A program made the position numbers and the translations under genes. Below are positions 1 to 7,452 of a stretch of 8,916 nucleotides of DNA, piece by piece. How positions within the stretch are numbered: position 1 is the stretch's first letter; the number at the start of each line of letters is the position of its first letter. Source of the stretch: JBGPJM01 sp041485385 (GTDB lineage: Bacteria; Planctomycetota; Phycisphaerae; Phycisphaerales; UBA1924); the NCBI GenBank assembly GCA_041485385.1, contig JBGPJM010000205.1, positions 1 through 8,916 of the forward strand, in the 5' to 3' direction. Below the pieces are notes generated by a model, which saw nothing but the letters and a program-made list of their open reading frames with translations, searched no databases and had not been told where the DNA came from.

Positions 1-2
1 AC

Positions 3-797
3 GGCGATGTCCGCGTCGTCCGTTACAAGGACGCCGGCTCGGCGCTCACCGATCCGACCATCATCATCAAGGGGTTCCCGGCCTCCGTGAACCACGCGGG
101 CTGCTGCATCAAGTTCGGCCCCGACAAGAAGCTCTACATCACCACCGGCGAGAAGTTCCAGAAGGATCTCGCCCAGAACATGATGTCGCTGGGCGGCAAG
201 ACGCTCCGGCTGAACGACGACGGCACGATCCCGGCTGACAACCCGTTTGTCGGGAAGGACAAGGTCCGCCCGGAGATCTGGACGTTCGGCCACCGCAACT
301 CCCAGGGCATGGACTGGCAGCCCGGCAGCGGCCTCATGTTCCAGTCTGAGCACGGCCCCTCCGGCGAGGCGGGGACCGACGGCGACGAGGTCAACATCGT
401 TGAGAAGGGCAAGAACTACGGCTGGCCCATCATCCACCACCGGCAGACCAAGGAGGGGCTCGAATCCCCTCTCGTCGAATGGACGCCCTCCATCGCCCCC
501 GCCAGCGGCGCGTTCTACAACGCCGACAAGTTCCCGCAATGGAGGGGGAACCTCCTGGTCGGCGCGCTCGGCGGCCTGCACGCGAACCCGACGCCCGGCG
601 TGATCCGCATCGTTCTCGACGGGCGCAAGTACGTCTCGCAGGAGTTCCTCGCCACCACGTACGGGCGCATCCGCGCCGTTGAGGTCGGGCCCGACGGGTT
701 CATCTACTTCTCGACCTCCAACAAGGACGGTCGCGGGCAACCCGCCTCGACCGACGATCGCATCATGCGCATCGTACCGAGCGCCCAGGAGAAGTGA
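3..797 (+). CDS. PQQ-dependent sugar dehydrogenase (GSDH family), 3' part
   Basis: C-terminal 264 residues of a soluble quinoprotein aldose/glucose dehydrogenase-type beta-propeller; the 5' end lies outside the window and the frame is open from base 3. Family enzymes oxidise aldoses in the periplasm, passing electrons from PQQ to an acceptor. Visible signatures in order: NHAGC followed by FGPDKKLYITTGE (the His at 93-95 matches the catalytic-base position), LGGKTLRLNDDG, the PQQ-contacting GHRNSQG (Arg and Asn at 294-299), SEHGP, GDEVNIVEKGKNYGWP, a late blade WRGNLLVGALGG, and the closing RAVEVGPDGFIYFSTSN and DDRIMRIVP strands. The C-terminus is complete. Any signal peptide is upstream and unseen. 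The next gene begins three bases after the stop, so the two are probably co-transcribed. The family is clear; the sugar substrate cannot be told. Confidence 0.9.
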   Translation, partial: GDVRVVRYKDAGSALTDPTIIIKGFPASVNHAGCCIKFGPDKKLYITTGEKFQKDLAQNMMSLGGKTLRLNDDGTIPADNPFVGKDKVRPEIWTFGHRNSQGMDWQPGSGLMFQSEHGPSGEAGTDGDEVNIVEKGKNYGWPIIHHRQTKEGLESPLVEWTPSIAPASGAFYNADKFPQWRGNLLVGALGGLHANPTPGVIRIVLDGRKYVSQEFLATTYGRIRAVEVGPDGFIYFSTSNKDGRGQPASTDDRIMRIVPSAQEK

Positions 798-800
798 CCC

Positions 801-2291
801 ATGATCCGCACCCCCCGCCGCGCCATCGCGGCACACCTGGTCCGCGGCGCCCTCGGCACGCTCGCGATCGCCATCGCCCCCGGCTGCCAGGGCGAGAGGC
901 TGGTTGCGCCCAGTACGTCCTCGCACCCGGCGCCGGCCGGGCCGCCCCTCCGGCAGGACCTCGGCGGGTGGATCGTCCTCCACCTCTCGGGCTCGCCCGA
1001 CCAGATCGGCTTCCAGCACGGCTCCACCCTCGGGCCTGAGATCGACGACGCCATTCGGTCGGTCAAGCTCGCCATCGACAACGACCACGACCTCGGCTAC
1101 GACTGGGCCTTCTACCGCGACGCCGTCCAGCGATTCATGCTCACGCGGATTGACGGCGAGTGCATGGAGGAACTGAACGGCCTCGCGCGCGGCGTGCGCT
1201 CCCGCGGCTTCGACTACGACGCCATCGACCTCATCGCCTTCAACGCCTACCTCGAGCTCACCGGCTACTACGCGCCGGCCGTGAAGGCCCGCCAGACGCC
1301 CCCCACCCCCCCAACCGGGAGCCCCGGCGCGGGCGCCGCCCCCGTCTCGGGCGCCCCCGAGCGCTGCTCGGCCTTCATCGCGACCGGCTCGCAGACGGCC
1401 GACGGGCGCATCGTCATGGGGCACAACATGTGGGACGGTTACCTCACCGGCGAGCGCATCAACGTCATCGTCGACATCACGCCCCGGCACGGCCACCGCA
1501 TTGTCATGGACACGATGCCCGGCATGATCCACTCCGGCACCGACTTCGTCATCAACGATGCCGGCATCGTCTACACGGAGACCACCATCTCCGACTTCAT
1601 GGGCTTCGACGAGCACGCGACCCCGGAGTTCGTCCGGGCCCGCAGGGCCGCGCAGTACGCCGAATCCCTCGACGACTTCTACCACATCATGTGCACCGGC
1701 AACAACGGCGGCTACGCCAACACCTGGCTCGTCGGCGACATCTCAACCGGCGAGATCGGCAAGCTCGAGCTAGGCCTCAGGAACGTCGTCTTCCATCGCA
1801 CTAGCGACGGGTACTACGTCGGCGCCAACTACCCCGAGGACCCCAAGCTCGCCGCCGAGGAGTGCCCGGACTACGACCCGAAGGAGGACGACTGCGAAGT
1901 CCGGCACGAGCGCTGGGCCAGGGTCATGGCCGACAACAAGGGCAAGGTCGACGCCGGGCTCGGCATGGCCTTCCTCGGCGACACCGTCAATGCGCGCACC
2001 GGCGCATCCGGTGCGAGCGGCTCGACCCTCTGCGGGCGCAGCGATCAGGACCCCCAGCGCAACTTCTCCTGCGGCGGGGCGACCAACGCCAAGGTCACCA
2101 CCGCCGACATGGCCAGGAACCTGACACTCTGGGCCCGCATGGGCTTTCCCGACGGCAGCGCCTTCGACGCGAAGGAGTACCTCAACGGGCGCGGCCAGCG
2201 CAACAACTGGATGCGCCCCATGCTCCGCGACATCCCGGCCAAGCCCTGGGTCGTCGTCGGCGCTTCGGTGCAGCAGCCGGCCCACAACTGA
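801..2291 (+). CDS. Phospholipase B-like / C45-type Ntn hydrolase, predicted lipoprotein
   Basis: A 496-residue secreted N-terminal-nucleophile hydrolase. Residues 1-29 form a basic then hydrophobic leader ending IAPGC, a loose lipobox with Cys29 as the lipidation candidate. The core motif ERCSAF, then TADGRIVMGHNMWDGY (about 187-214), matches the autoproteolysis site of phospholipase B-like and C45 acyltransferase/hydrolase families, with Cys189 the expected nucleophile exposed by self-cleavage. Downstream, PGMIHSGTDF, YTETT and NNGGYANTWLVGD are further family-like segments. A Pro/Ala/Gly-rich stretch (about 165-187) sits right before the nucleophile. Cysteine pairs 355/365 and 411/424 would suit disulfides outside the cytoplasm. 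AGGAG at 787-791 supports the ATG start. The role would be hydrolysis of a lipid ester or amide; choosing between PLB-like and C45 assignment needs a profile search. Confidence 0.8.
   Translation: MIRTPRRAIAAHLVRGALGTLAIAIAPGCQGERLVAPSTSSHPAPAGPPLRQDLGGWIVLHLSGSPDQIGFQHGSTLGPEIDDAIRSVKLAIDNDHDLGYDWAFYRDAVQRFMLTRIDGECMEELNGLARGVRSRGFDYDAIDLIAFNAYLELTGYYAPAVKARQTPPTPPTGSPGAGAAPVSGAPERCSAFIATGSQTADGRIVMGHNMWDGYLTGERINVIVDITPRHGHRIVMDTMPGMIHSGTDFVINDAGIVYTETTISDFMGFDEHATPEFVRARRAAQYAESLDDFYHIMCTGNNGGYANTWLVGDISTGEIGKLELGLRNVVFHRTSDGYYVGANYPEDPKLAAEECPDYDPKEDDCEVRHERWARVMADNKGKVDAGLGMAFLGDTVNARTGASGASGSTLCGRSDQDPQRNFSCGGATNAKVTTADMARNLTLWARMGFPDGSAFDAKEYLNGRGQRNNWMRPMLRDIPAKPWVVVGASVQQPAHN
1299..1312 (+). 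repeat. Interrupted poly-C tract (C6-A-C7) in the hydrolase gene
   Basis: Six Cs, one A, then seven Cs fall inside the codons for the proline-rich linker before Cys189 of the Ntn hydrolase. Mononucleotide runs of this length are prone to slippage in the cell and to sequencing error. The reading frame is intact as given. Confidence 0.6.
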
Positions 2292-2297
2292 GGCTCG

Positions 2298-2312
2298 GCG
2301 CCGCGGCGGCGC
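2298..2312 (+). other. GC-only perfect hairpin between hydrolase and Rieske genes
   Basis: GCGCCG, a 3-base loop, then CGGCGC: a perfect 6-bp inverted repeat in the 35-base gap after the hydrolase stop. No T-run follows, so it is not a classical intrinsic terminator. It may stabilise the 3' end of the upstream transcript, or be a chance product of GC-rich DNA. Confidence 0.35.
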
Positions 2313-2314
2313 GG

Positions 2315-2320
2315 TATGCT
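2315..2320 (+). promoter_or_regulatory. Candidate -10 element (TATGCT), possibly leaderless start of the Rieske gene
   Basis: TATGCT, preceded by GG, ends six bases before the ATG at 2327. A -10 box at this distance would place transcription initiation at or next to the A of the start codon. The Rieske gene also lacks a Shine-Dalgarno sequence. No -35 match is seen. Similar TAnGCT elements occur at 5325 and 7423. Confidence 0.35.
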
Positions 2321-2326
2321 TGGCCC

Positions 2327-3421
2327 ATGGCCCCCCTCGAGTTCCAGATCCATCCCGACATCCGCGAGGCCTCGACACTCCCGGCGCGGTTCTACTCCGA
2401 CCCCGAGGTGCTGGCCCTCTGCGCCCAGCGCATCCTTGCTGGCTCCTGGCAGCTCGTTGCCGATACCGACTCGGTCCGCATCCCCGGCCAGACACGGCCG
2501 ATCATGCTCTCGGAGGGGCTGCTCGACGAGCCGCTGCTGCTCACACGCGACTACGAAGACCGCCTGCACTGCCTCTCCAACGTCTGCACACACCGTGGCA
2601 CGATCCTCTGCGAGCACGCCGGGGTGGAGCGGCACCTGGTCTGCCGCTACCACGGCCGCCGCTTCGATCTCACCGGCGCCTTCCGCTCGATGCCCGAGTT
2701 CGAACAGACCCGCGACTTCCCGTCCGAGCGTGACAACCTCTCCAAGGTGCCCTTCGGCACATTCGGAAGGTTCATCTTCGCCGCCGCCAACCCCCTCATG
2801 CCGCTGGATGAGCTGCTGGAGGGCGTGAAGGCTCGCCTGGCCTGGCTCCCGCTCAAGCAGTTCACGCCCGACCCGGCCCGCTCGCGCGACTACCTCGTGC
2901 ACGCCAACTGGGCCCTGTACTGCGACAACTATCTCGAGGGGTTCCACCTCCCGTATGTTCATGCAGGGCTCAGCCAGGCGATCGAATACGGCTCGTACAC
3001 CACCGAGCTGTTCCGCTGGTCCAGCCTCCAGCTCGGCCTCGCCGCGGGCGGCGAGGAGGCCTTCGACCTGCCGGCATCCTCCCCCGACCACGGCAAGCGC
3101 GTGGCCGCGTATTACTGGTGGCTCTTTCCGAACACCATGCTCAACTTCTACCCCTGGGGCTGCTCGGTCAACATCGTGCGCCCGCTCGCGGTCGACCGCA
3201 CGCGCGTCTCCTTCCTCTCCTACGTCTGGCGGCCTGAGAAGCTCGAGCGCGGCGCCGGCGCCGTGGGCGCCCTGGACCGCGTCGAGCGCGAGGACGAGGC
3301 CATCGTCGAATCCGTGCAGCGCGGCGTGCGTTCCCGCTTCTACGACCGCGGACGCTACTCCCCGACTCGCGAGCAGGGCGTCCACCATTTCCACAGGCTT
3401 CTGGCGCAGACGCTCCAATGA
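2327..3421 (+). CDS. Rieske [2Fe-2S] oxygenase alpha subunit, choline monooxygenase-like
   Basis: A 364-residue ring-hydroxylating-type oxygenase large subunit. The Rieske domain carries Cys87-x-His89 and Cys106-x2-His109. The C-terminal catalytic domain has CDNYLEGFHLPYVH (199-212), with His207 and His212 as iron ligands, Glu204 at the position bridging to the Rieske cluster, and Asp323 (REDE) as the likely third ligand. The tail (ESVQRG, GRY, HHFH, QTL) closely resembles plant choline monooxygenase and bacterial quaternary-amine oxygenases. Glu at the bridging site is also seen in carnitine-type oxygenases rather than the usual Asp of aromatic dioxygenases. Such enzymes need a reductase partner, and none is in the window. 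The ATG at 2327 is chosen because conserved N-terminal sequence starts there and the frame upstream is antisense-like; there is no Shine-Dalgarno. Substrate unproven; choline or a related amine is inference. Confidence 0.88.
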   Translation: MAPLEFQIHPDIREASTLPARFYSDPEVLALCAQRILAGSWQLVADTDSVRIPGQTRPIMLSEGLLDEPLLLTRDYEDRLHCLSNVCTHRGTILCEHAGVERHLVCRYHGRRFDLTGAFRSMPEFEQTRDFPSERDNLSKVPFGTFGRFIFAAANPLMPLDELLEGVKARLAWLPLKQFTPDPARSRDYLVHANWALYCDNYLEGFHLPYVHAGLSQAIEYGSYTTELFRWSSLQLGLAAGGEEAFDLPASSPDHGKRVAAYYWWLFPNTMLNFYPWGCSVNIVRPLAVDRTRVSFLSYVWRPEKLERGAGAVGALDRVEREDEAIVESVQRGVRSRFYDRGRYSPTREQGVHHFHRLLAQTLQ

Positions 3422-3636
3422 GCACCCCGCCGCGCTCCCCATCCGCCGGCACCTCCGCCGCGCCGGCCGACCCGGTCCTCGTCCACGCGGAGGGCGCACC
3501 GGACCTGCCGCGCACCATCGGTGGCGCGCGTGCACCGGGCACGCGCGGCATCCCGCATGATCCCGGACGTCAATCGCCCCGCCCGCCGGCACGCATGCCC
3601 ACCACCATCCCGGATCGATTCAGGAGAACCCCATGA
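3418..3636 (+). CDS. Doubtful small Pro/Ala-rich ORF linking the Rieske and VOC genes
   Basis: A 72-codon ORF whose ATG overlaps the Rieske stop (ATGA at 3418-3421) and whose TGA overlaps the VOC start (ATGA at 3633-3636). The first roughly 35 codons have nearly all G or C at third positions, like the neighbouring genes; the second half looks close to background. The product is low-complexity (Pro, Ala, Arg, Gly), has no recognisable domain, signal or membrane segment, and looks disordered. It may be a real coupled gene, the remnant of one, or plain intergenic DNA that happens to be open. No function is assigned. Confidence 0.25.
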   Translation: MSTPPRSPSAGTSAAPADPVLVHAEGAPDLPRTIGGARAPGTRGIPHDPGRQSPRPPARMPTTIPDRFRRTP

Positions 3637-3967
3637 GCAGCCCCGTCGTGCATTTCGAGATCGGATGCCGCGATCCCGCCAGGACGAGCGCGTTCTACGC
3701 CGAGCTCTTCGGCTGGAAGGGCGAGCCGTACGGGCCCGCCGTCATGTTCGCCAAGACCGGCGAGGGAGGTATCGGCGGCCACGTCAACTCGCTCAGCCAC
3801 GAGCCGCACACCTACATCACCATCTACGCGCAGGTCGACAACCTTCCGGCGCACCTGGACAAGGCCGCTCGCCTGGGCGGGCGGACGATCGTGCCCCGAC
3901 GCAGGTCCCGGGGAGGGGCCAGTTCGCTTGGATGGCCGACCCCGAAGGCAACGTGATCGGCCTGTGA
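3633..3967 (+). CDS. VOC (glyoxalase-fold) family protein, frameshifted near the 3' end
   Basis: Small vicinal-oxygen-chelate domain protein, related to COG3324-type glyoxalase-like proteins. It opens with VVHFEIGCRDPARTSAFY and AELFGWK, the usual first strand and helix of a VOC module, followed by GGIGGHV and YITIYAQVDNL. The family's ending, FAWMADPEGNVIGL, is present but in a different frame: the first frame runs on to a stop at 3956 with an unrelated tail, while the conserved tail ends at 3967. Adding one C to the run at 3894-3897 restores a 111-residue protein. AGGAGA at 3622-3627, five bases from the ATG, fixes the start. One VOC module usually dimerises to form a metal site; His7 and Glu9 are candidate ligands. 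Substrate unknown. Either a sequencing error or a recent null mutation. Confidence 0.75.
3894..3897 (+). other. Apparent 1-base deletion site (C-run) in the VOC gene
   Basis: The VOC reading frame is intact up to the GTG CCC codons here, and the conserved C-terminal segment resumes one frame over at 3896. One extra C in this C4 run would join the two. No canonical -1 slippery heptamer is seen, so programmed frameshifting is unlikely. Confidence 0.7.
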
Positions 3968-4010
3968 AAGCCGCTCGCGAAATAACTCTCCCACACAAGG
4001 CAGCCCTGCG

Positions 4011-5231
<1,221 letters not shown>

Positions 5232-5324
5232 CGATCCTGCGCCGCTGACGTGCCGCAAACACGATGCGAACGCGTACAAATGCGATTTGAGCACTTGGCC
5301 CTAGGCGCACCGTGCCCTGAGGGA

Positions 5325-5330
5325 TACGCT
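5325..5330 (+). promoter_or_regulatory. Candidate -10 element (TACGCT) upstream of the Cfa gene
   Basis: TACGCT, preceded by GGGA, ends nine bases before the proposed ATG at 5340, implying a leader of only a few bases. The surrounding 5232-5339 gap has markedly lower third-position GC than the genes in any extended Cfa frame, as expected for non-coding DNA. No matching -35 at normal spacing is seen. Confidence 0.3.
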
Positions 5331-5339
5331 CTTCAAGCC

Positions 5340-6590
5340 ATGGCAACGCATCGGTTCCGGTACCGGTTTGCTGCGGCCCTCGAGAAGGCGGGCATTGAAA
5401 TCGACGAGGGCCGCCCGCAGGACATCGCCATCCACGATGATCGGCTCTTCGACCGCGTGAAGCGCGATGGACTGGTGGGGCTCGGCGACGCGTACGCGGA
5501 CGGCTGGTGGGACTGCCCTCGCCTGGACGAGTTCTTCGACCGCTGCATCCGCGCGGGGCTTACCGACCGCCTCCGCTACACGCGCCCGGTCTTCATCGAC
5601 TACATCAAACAGCTCCTGTTCAATCTCCAGCTTCGCCCCGCCGCACGCAGCAACTGCGAGCGCCACTACAACCTCGGCGACGATCTCTTCCGCCTCATGC
5701 TCGACCGCCGCATGGTGTATTCCTGCGCCTACTGGCAGGACGCCCGCGACCTCGACCAGGCCCAGGAGCACAAGCTCGAGCTCGTCTGCCGCAAGCTCGG
5801 CCTCAAAGCGGGCGGGCCCGGCCAGCGCATCCTCGACATCGGTTGCGGCTGGGGCGGATTCGCCCGCTACGCCGCGGAGCGGCACGGGGCCTCGGTCGTC
5901 GGCATCACGGTCTCCAGCGACCAGCAGCGCATCGCGCAGGAGTGCTGCCGCGGCCTCCCTGTGGAGATCCGTCTGCAGGACTACCGCGAGCTCAACGAGC
6001 CGTTCGACCACATCGCCTCCATAGGCATGTTCGAGCACGTCGGCCAGAAGAACCACCGCCGGTACATGCAGGTGGCCGCCCGGTGCCTGAAGCCCGGGGG
6101 CCTGTTCCTGCTCCACTCCTTCGCCGCTCGGCGCTCCTATCCATCCACGCACGACCCCGAGCCCGTGTGGGTCGAGCGCAACATCTTCCCCGGCATGCTT
6201 GTCCCTTCCCTCAAGCAGATCGGCGCCGCCCTCGACGGCCTGTTCGTCATGGAGGATCTTCACAACTTTGGCACCGACTACGACCCCACCCTCATGGCCT
6301 GGCACGACAACTTCGAGCGCAACTGGCCGCTTCTGAAGGACCGCTACGACGAGAGGTTCCACCGGGTCTGGCGCTACTACCTCCTCCACTGCGCCGCGGC
6401 ATTCCGATCCCGCAAGTTCCAGCTTTGGCAGATGGTTCTCTCGCCGCTGGGCGTCCCCGGAGGGTACCGGTCGGTTCGGAGCGCCGTCGACGGGGCCGCC
6501 CACGCCGCCGAGCCCGCGCCGCTTCCCGCCGCGCCGCCCCACGTTCACGTGGCCCAGGACCTCGCCCTCTGGCCGATCGCCGGCCGGTGA
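5340..6590 (+). CDS. cfa: Cyclopropane-fatty-acyl-phospholipid synthase
   Basis: SAM-dependent enzyme that adds a methylene bridge to double bonds of unsaturated acyl chains in membrane phospholipids, at the inner membrane face. From the ATG at 5340 it has 416 residues, against 382 in E. coli. Seen: GLGDAYADGWWDC (47-59), HYNLGDDLF (109-117), YSCAYW (127-132), the SAM loop LDIGCGWGGF (165-174), FEHVG (231-235), LLHS (257-260), NFGTDYDPTLMAW (309-321). Cys129, Glu232, His259 and Tyr314 line up with the E. coli bicarbonate-site residues Cys139, Glu239, His266 and Tyr317; E. coli Ile268 becomes Phe261. A Pro/Ala-rich tail of about 40 residues follows the conserved end. GTG 5250 or ATG 5280 are possible earlier starts, but only half of those 30 codons end in G/C versus 24 of the next 30, and family similarity begins at 5340. 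Confidence 0.92.
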   Translation: MATHRFRYRFAAALEKAGIEIDEGRPQDIAIHDDRLFDRVKRDGLVGLGDAYADGWWDCPRLDEFFDRCIRAGLTDRLRYTRPVFIDYIKQLLFNLQLRPAARSNCERHYNLGDDLFRLMLDRRMVYSCAYWQDARDLDQAQEHKLELVCRKLGLKAGGPGQRILDIGCGWGGFARYAAERHGASVVGITVSSDQQRIAQECCRGLPVEIRLQDYRELNEPFDHIASIGMFEHVGQKNHRRYMQVAARCLKPGGLFLLHSFAARRSYPSTHDPEPVWVERNIFPGMLVPSLKQIGAALDGLFVMEDLHNFGTDYDPTLMAWHDNFERNWPLLKDRYDERFHRVWRYYLLHCAAAFRSRKFQLWQMVLSPLGVPGGYRSVRSAVDGAAHAAEPAPLPAAPPHVHVAQDLALWPIAGR

Positions 6591-6657
6591 GACGGCATCA
6601 ACAGTCCACGTGGTGTCCCCGGCGCGAGCTCCTCTTCGCAGGCCCGCGTCTGCGCCC

Positions 6658-7296
6658 TCATGTCTTTGCGCCCTCGATCTCCTCCAGCTCCCGCTCCATA
6701 TTTCCTCTCGCTCTCCCCTCCAGTTCCCGCTTGAACCACACCGTCGAATAGATCGCTTCGCGCTCCAGCATCCGCCGCAGGAACGCGCACCGCCCGGCCC
6801 GGAACATCCCGTCGTCGGCGAAGCGGAACTCCTTTCTGATCGCCCTCCGGTACGCCGCGTACTCCGCCGCGCCCGACCCAAGGATCGACAGGTCGATGTC
6901 CGCGACTAGCGATTCGTCCCCCGTCGCGGGCGCCCGGTCGTGCCGCGTCACCATGATGAGCTCGCGCGCGCGATGCATGAACTCGGCGCGGCACCCCAGG
7001 AGCGCCGCCACCGCTCCCGCCGTGTCCGCGCTCCGCACCTCGTTGTCCGGGCGCTCGGCGATGAATACGCAATCGTGCAGCCAGATCGCGTACTCCACGC
7101 AGTCCTTCTCCTCCGCCAGCAGCCGCACCAAGTCGAACGCCTCCAGGCACTGCCGGATGTGCTCGAGGTTGTGGTACGCCCGCACAGGGTGCGAATACAG
7201 AGTGAGGATCATCTCGTACGTGAGGTTCTCCTCCTCCGACAGCCCCGGTCCCGTCGCTGCCACACGCTCGCACAACCTGTTCCACCGCTCGCGCAT
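6658..7296 (-). CDS. HD-domain metal-dependent phosphohydrolase (COG4339-like)
   Basis: A 212-residue protein of the predicted HD-superfamily phosphohydrolase group. It has RWNRL at the N-terminus, YHNLEH (41-46), the signature WLHD (72-75), RPDNEVRSA (82-90), and DIDLSILG (133-140), whose aspartate completes the H...HD...D metal site; RYRF-like and KEFRF segments follow, and a charged C-terminal helix rich in Glu and Arg. Members are cytoplasmic and uncharacterised, so no substrate is given. The frame stays open far upstream to 8625, but that stretch is antisense to the conserved Gfo/Idh gene; the ATG at 7296 begins family-like sequence and has GGAG ten bases upstream. The gene ends 67 bases from the convergent Cfa stop. 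Confidence 0.85.
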   Translation of the reverse strand: MRERWNRLCERVAATGPGLSEEENLTYEMILTLYSHPVRAYHNLEHIRQCLEAFDLVRLLAEEKDCVEYAIWLHDCVFIAERPDNEVRSADTAGAVAALLGCRAEFMHRARELIMVTRHDRAPATGDESLVADIDLSILGSGAAEYAAYRRAIRKEFRFADDGMFRAGRCAFLRRMLEREAIYSTVWFKRELEGRARGNMERELEEIEGAKT

Positions 7297-7422
7297 CGCC
7301 GCGGATCTCCGGCCCAGCCCCACGCAATCAGCCCCGCGCCGCCCTTCAAACGTCGTCCGTTCGCCCGGCCCCACAACACTCTTGTTCCGAAGGAGAGCCT
7401 CCCATCCGGGGCGCGTTCTCGG

Positions 7423-7428
7423 TAGGCT
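7423..7428 (+). promoter_or_regulatory. Candidate -10 element (TAGGCT) for the Gfo/Idh gene
   Basis: GGTAGGCT lies in the 156-base divergent gap between the HD gene and the Gfo/Idh gene. Starting about seven bases downstream it would give a leader of roughly 18 bases that contains the Shine-Dalgarno at 7438-7445. No -35 match is seen. Confidence 0.35.
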
Positions 7429-7437
7429 GATAGCCCC

Positions 7438-7445
7438 AAAGGAGG
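7438..7445 (+). promoter_or_regulatory. Strong Shine-Dalgarno of the Gfo/Idh gene
   Basis: AAAGGAGG, close to a full anti-16S complement, seven bases before the ATG at 7453. It fixes this start and suggests efficient translation. Confidence 0.85.
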
Positions 7446-7452
7446 CCAGTCC

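Noticed and set aside
2045..3592. A 515-codon open frame on the minus strand opposite the Rieske gene
   Set aside because: Antisense to a gene with intact Rieske and iron-ligand motifs. Its composition reflects the high third-position GC of the plus-strand gene and it has no recognisable domain.
3891..3900. Programmed -1 ribosomal frameshift in the VOC gene
   Set aside because: There is no canonical slippery heptamer or obvious downstream structure, and the normal product would need the shift every time. A missing base is simpler.
5250..5339. Longer Cfa N-terminus from GTG 5250 or ATG 5280
   Set aside because: Only 15 of these 30 codons end in G or C, against 24 of the next 30, there is no good ribosome site, and family similarity begins at 5340. 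Not fully excluded.
6591..6657. Possible bidirectional terminator between Cfa and the HD gene: CGCAG/CTGCG stem at 6637-6654 and the palindrome CCACGTGG at 6606-6613
   Set aside because: Stems are short, there is no T-run on either strand, and such pairs are common in GC-rich DNA.
5301..6881. A 526-codon open frame on the minus strand opposite the Cfa gene
   Set aside because: Mirror of a well-conserved Cfa gene and out of frame with the HD gene at its far end. It is a codon-bias artefact.
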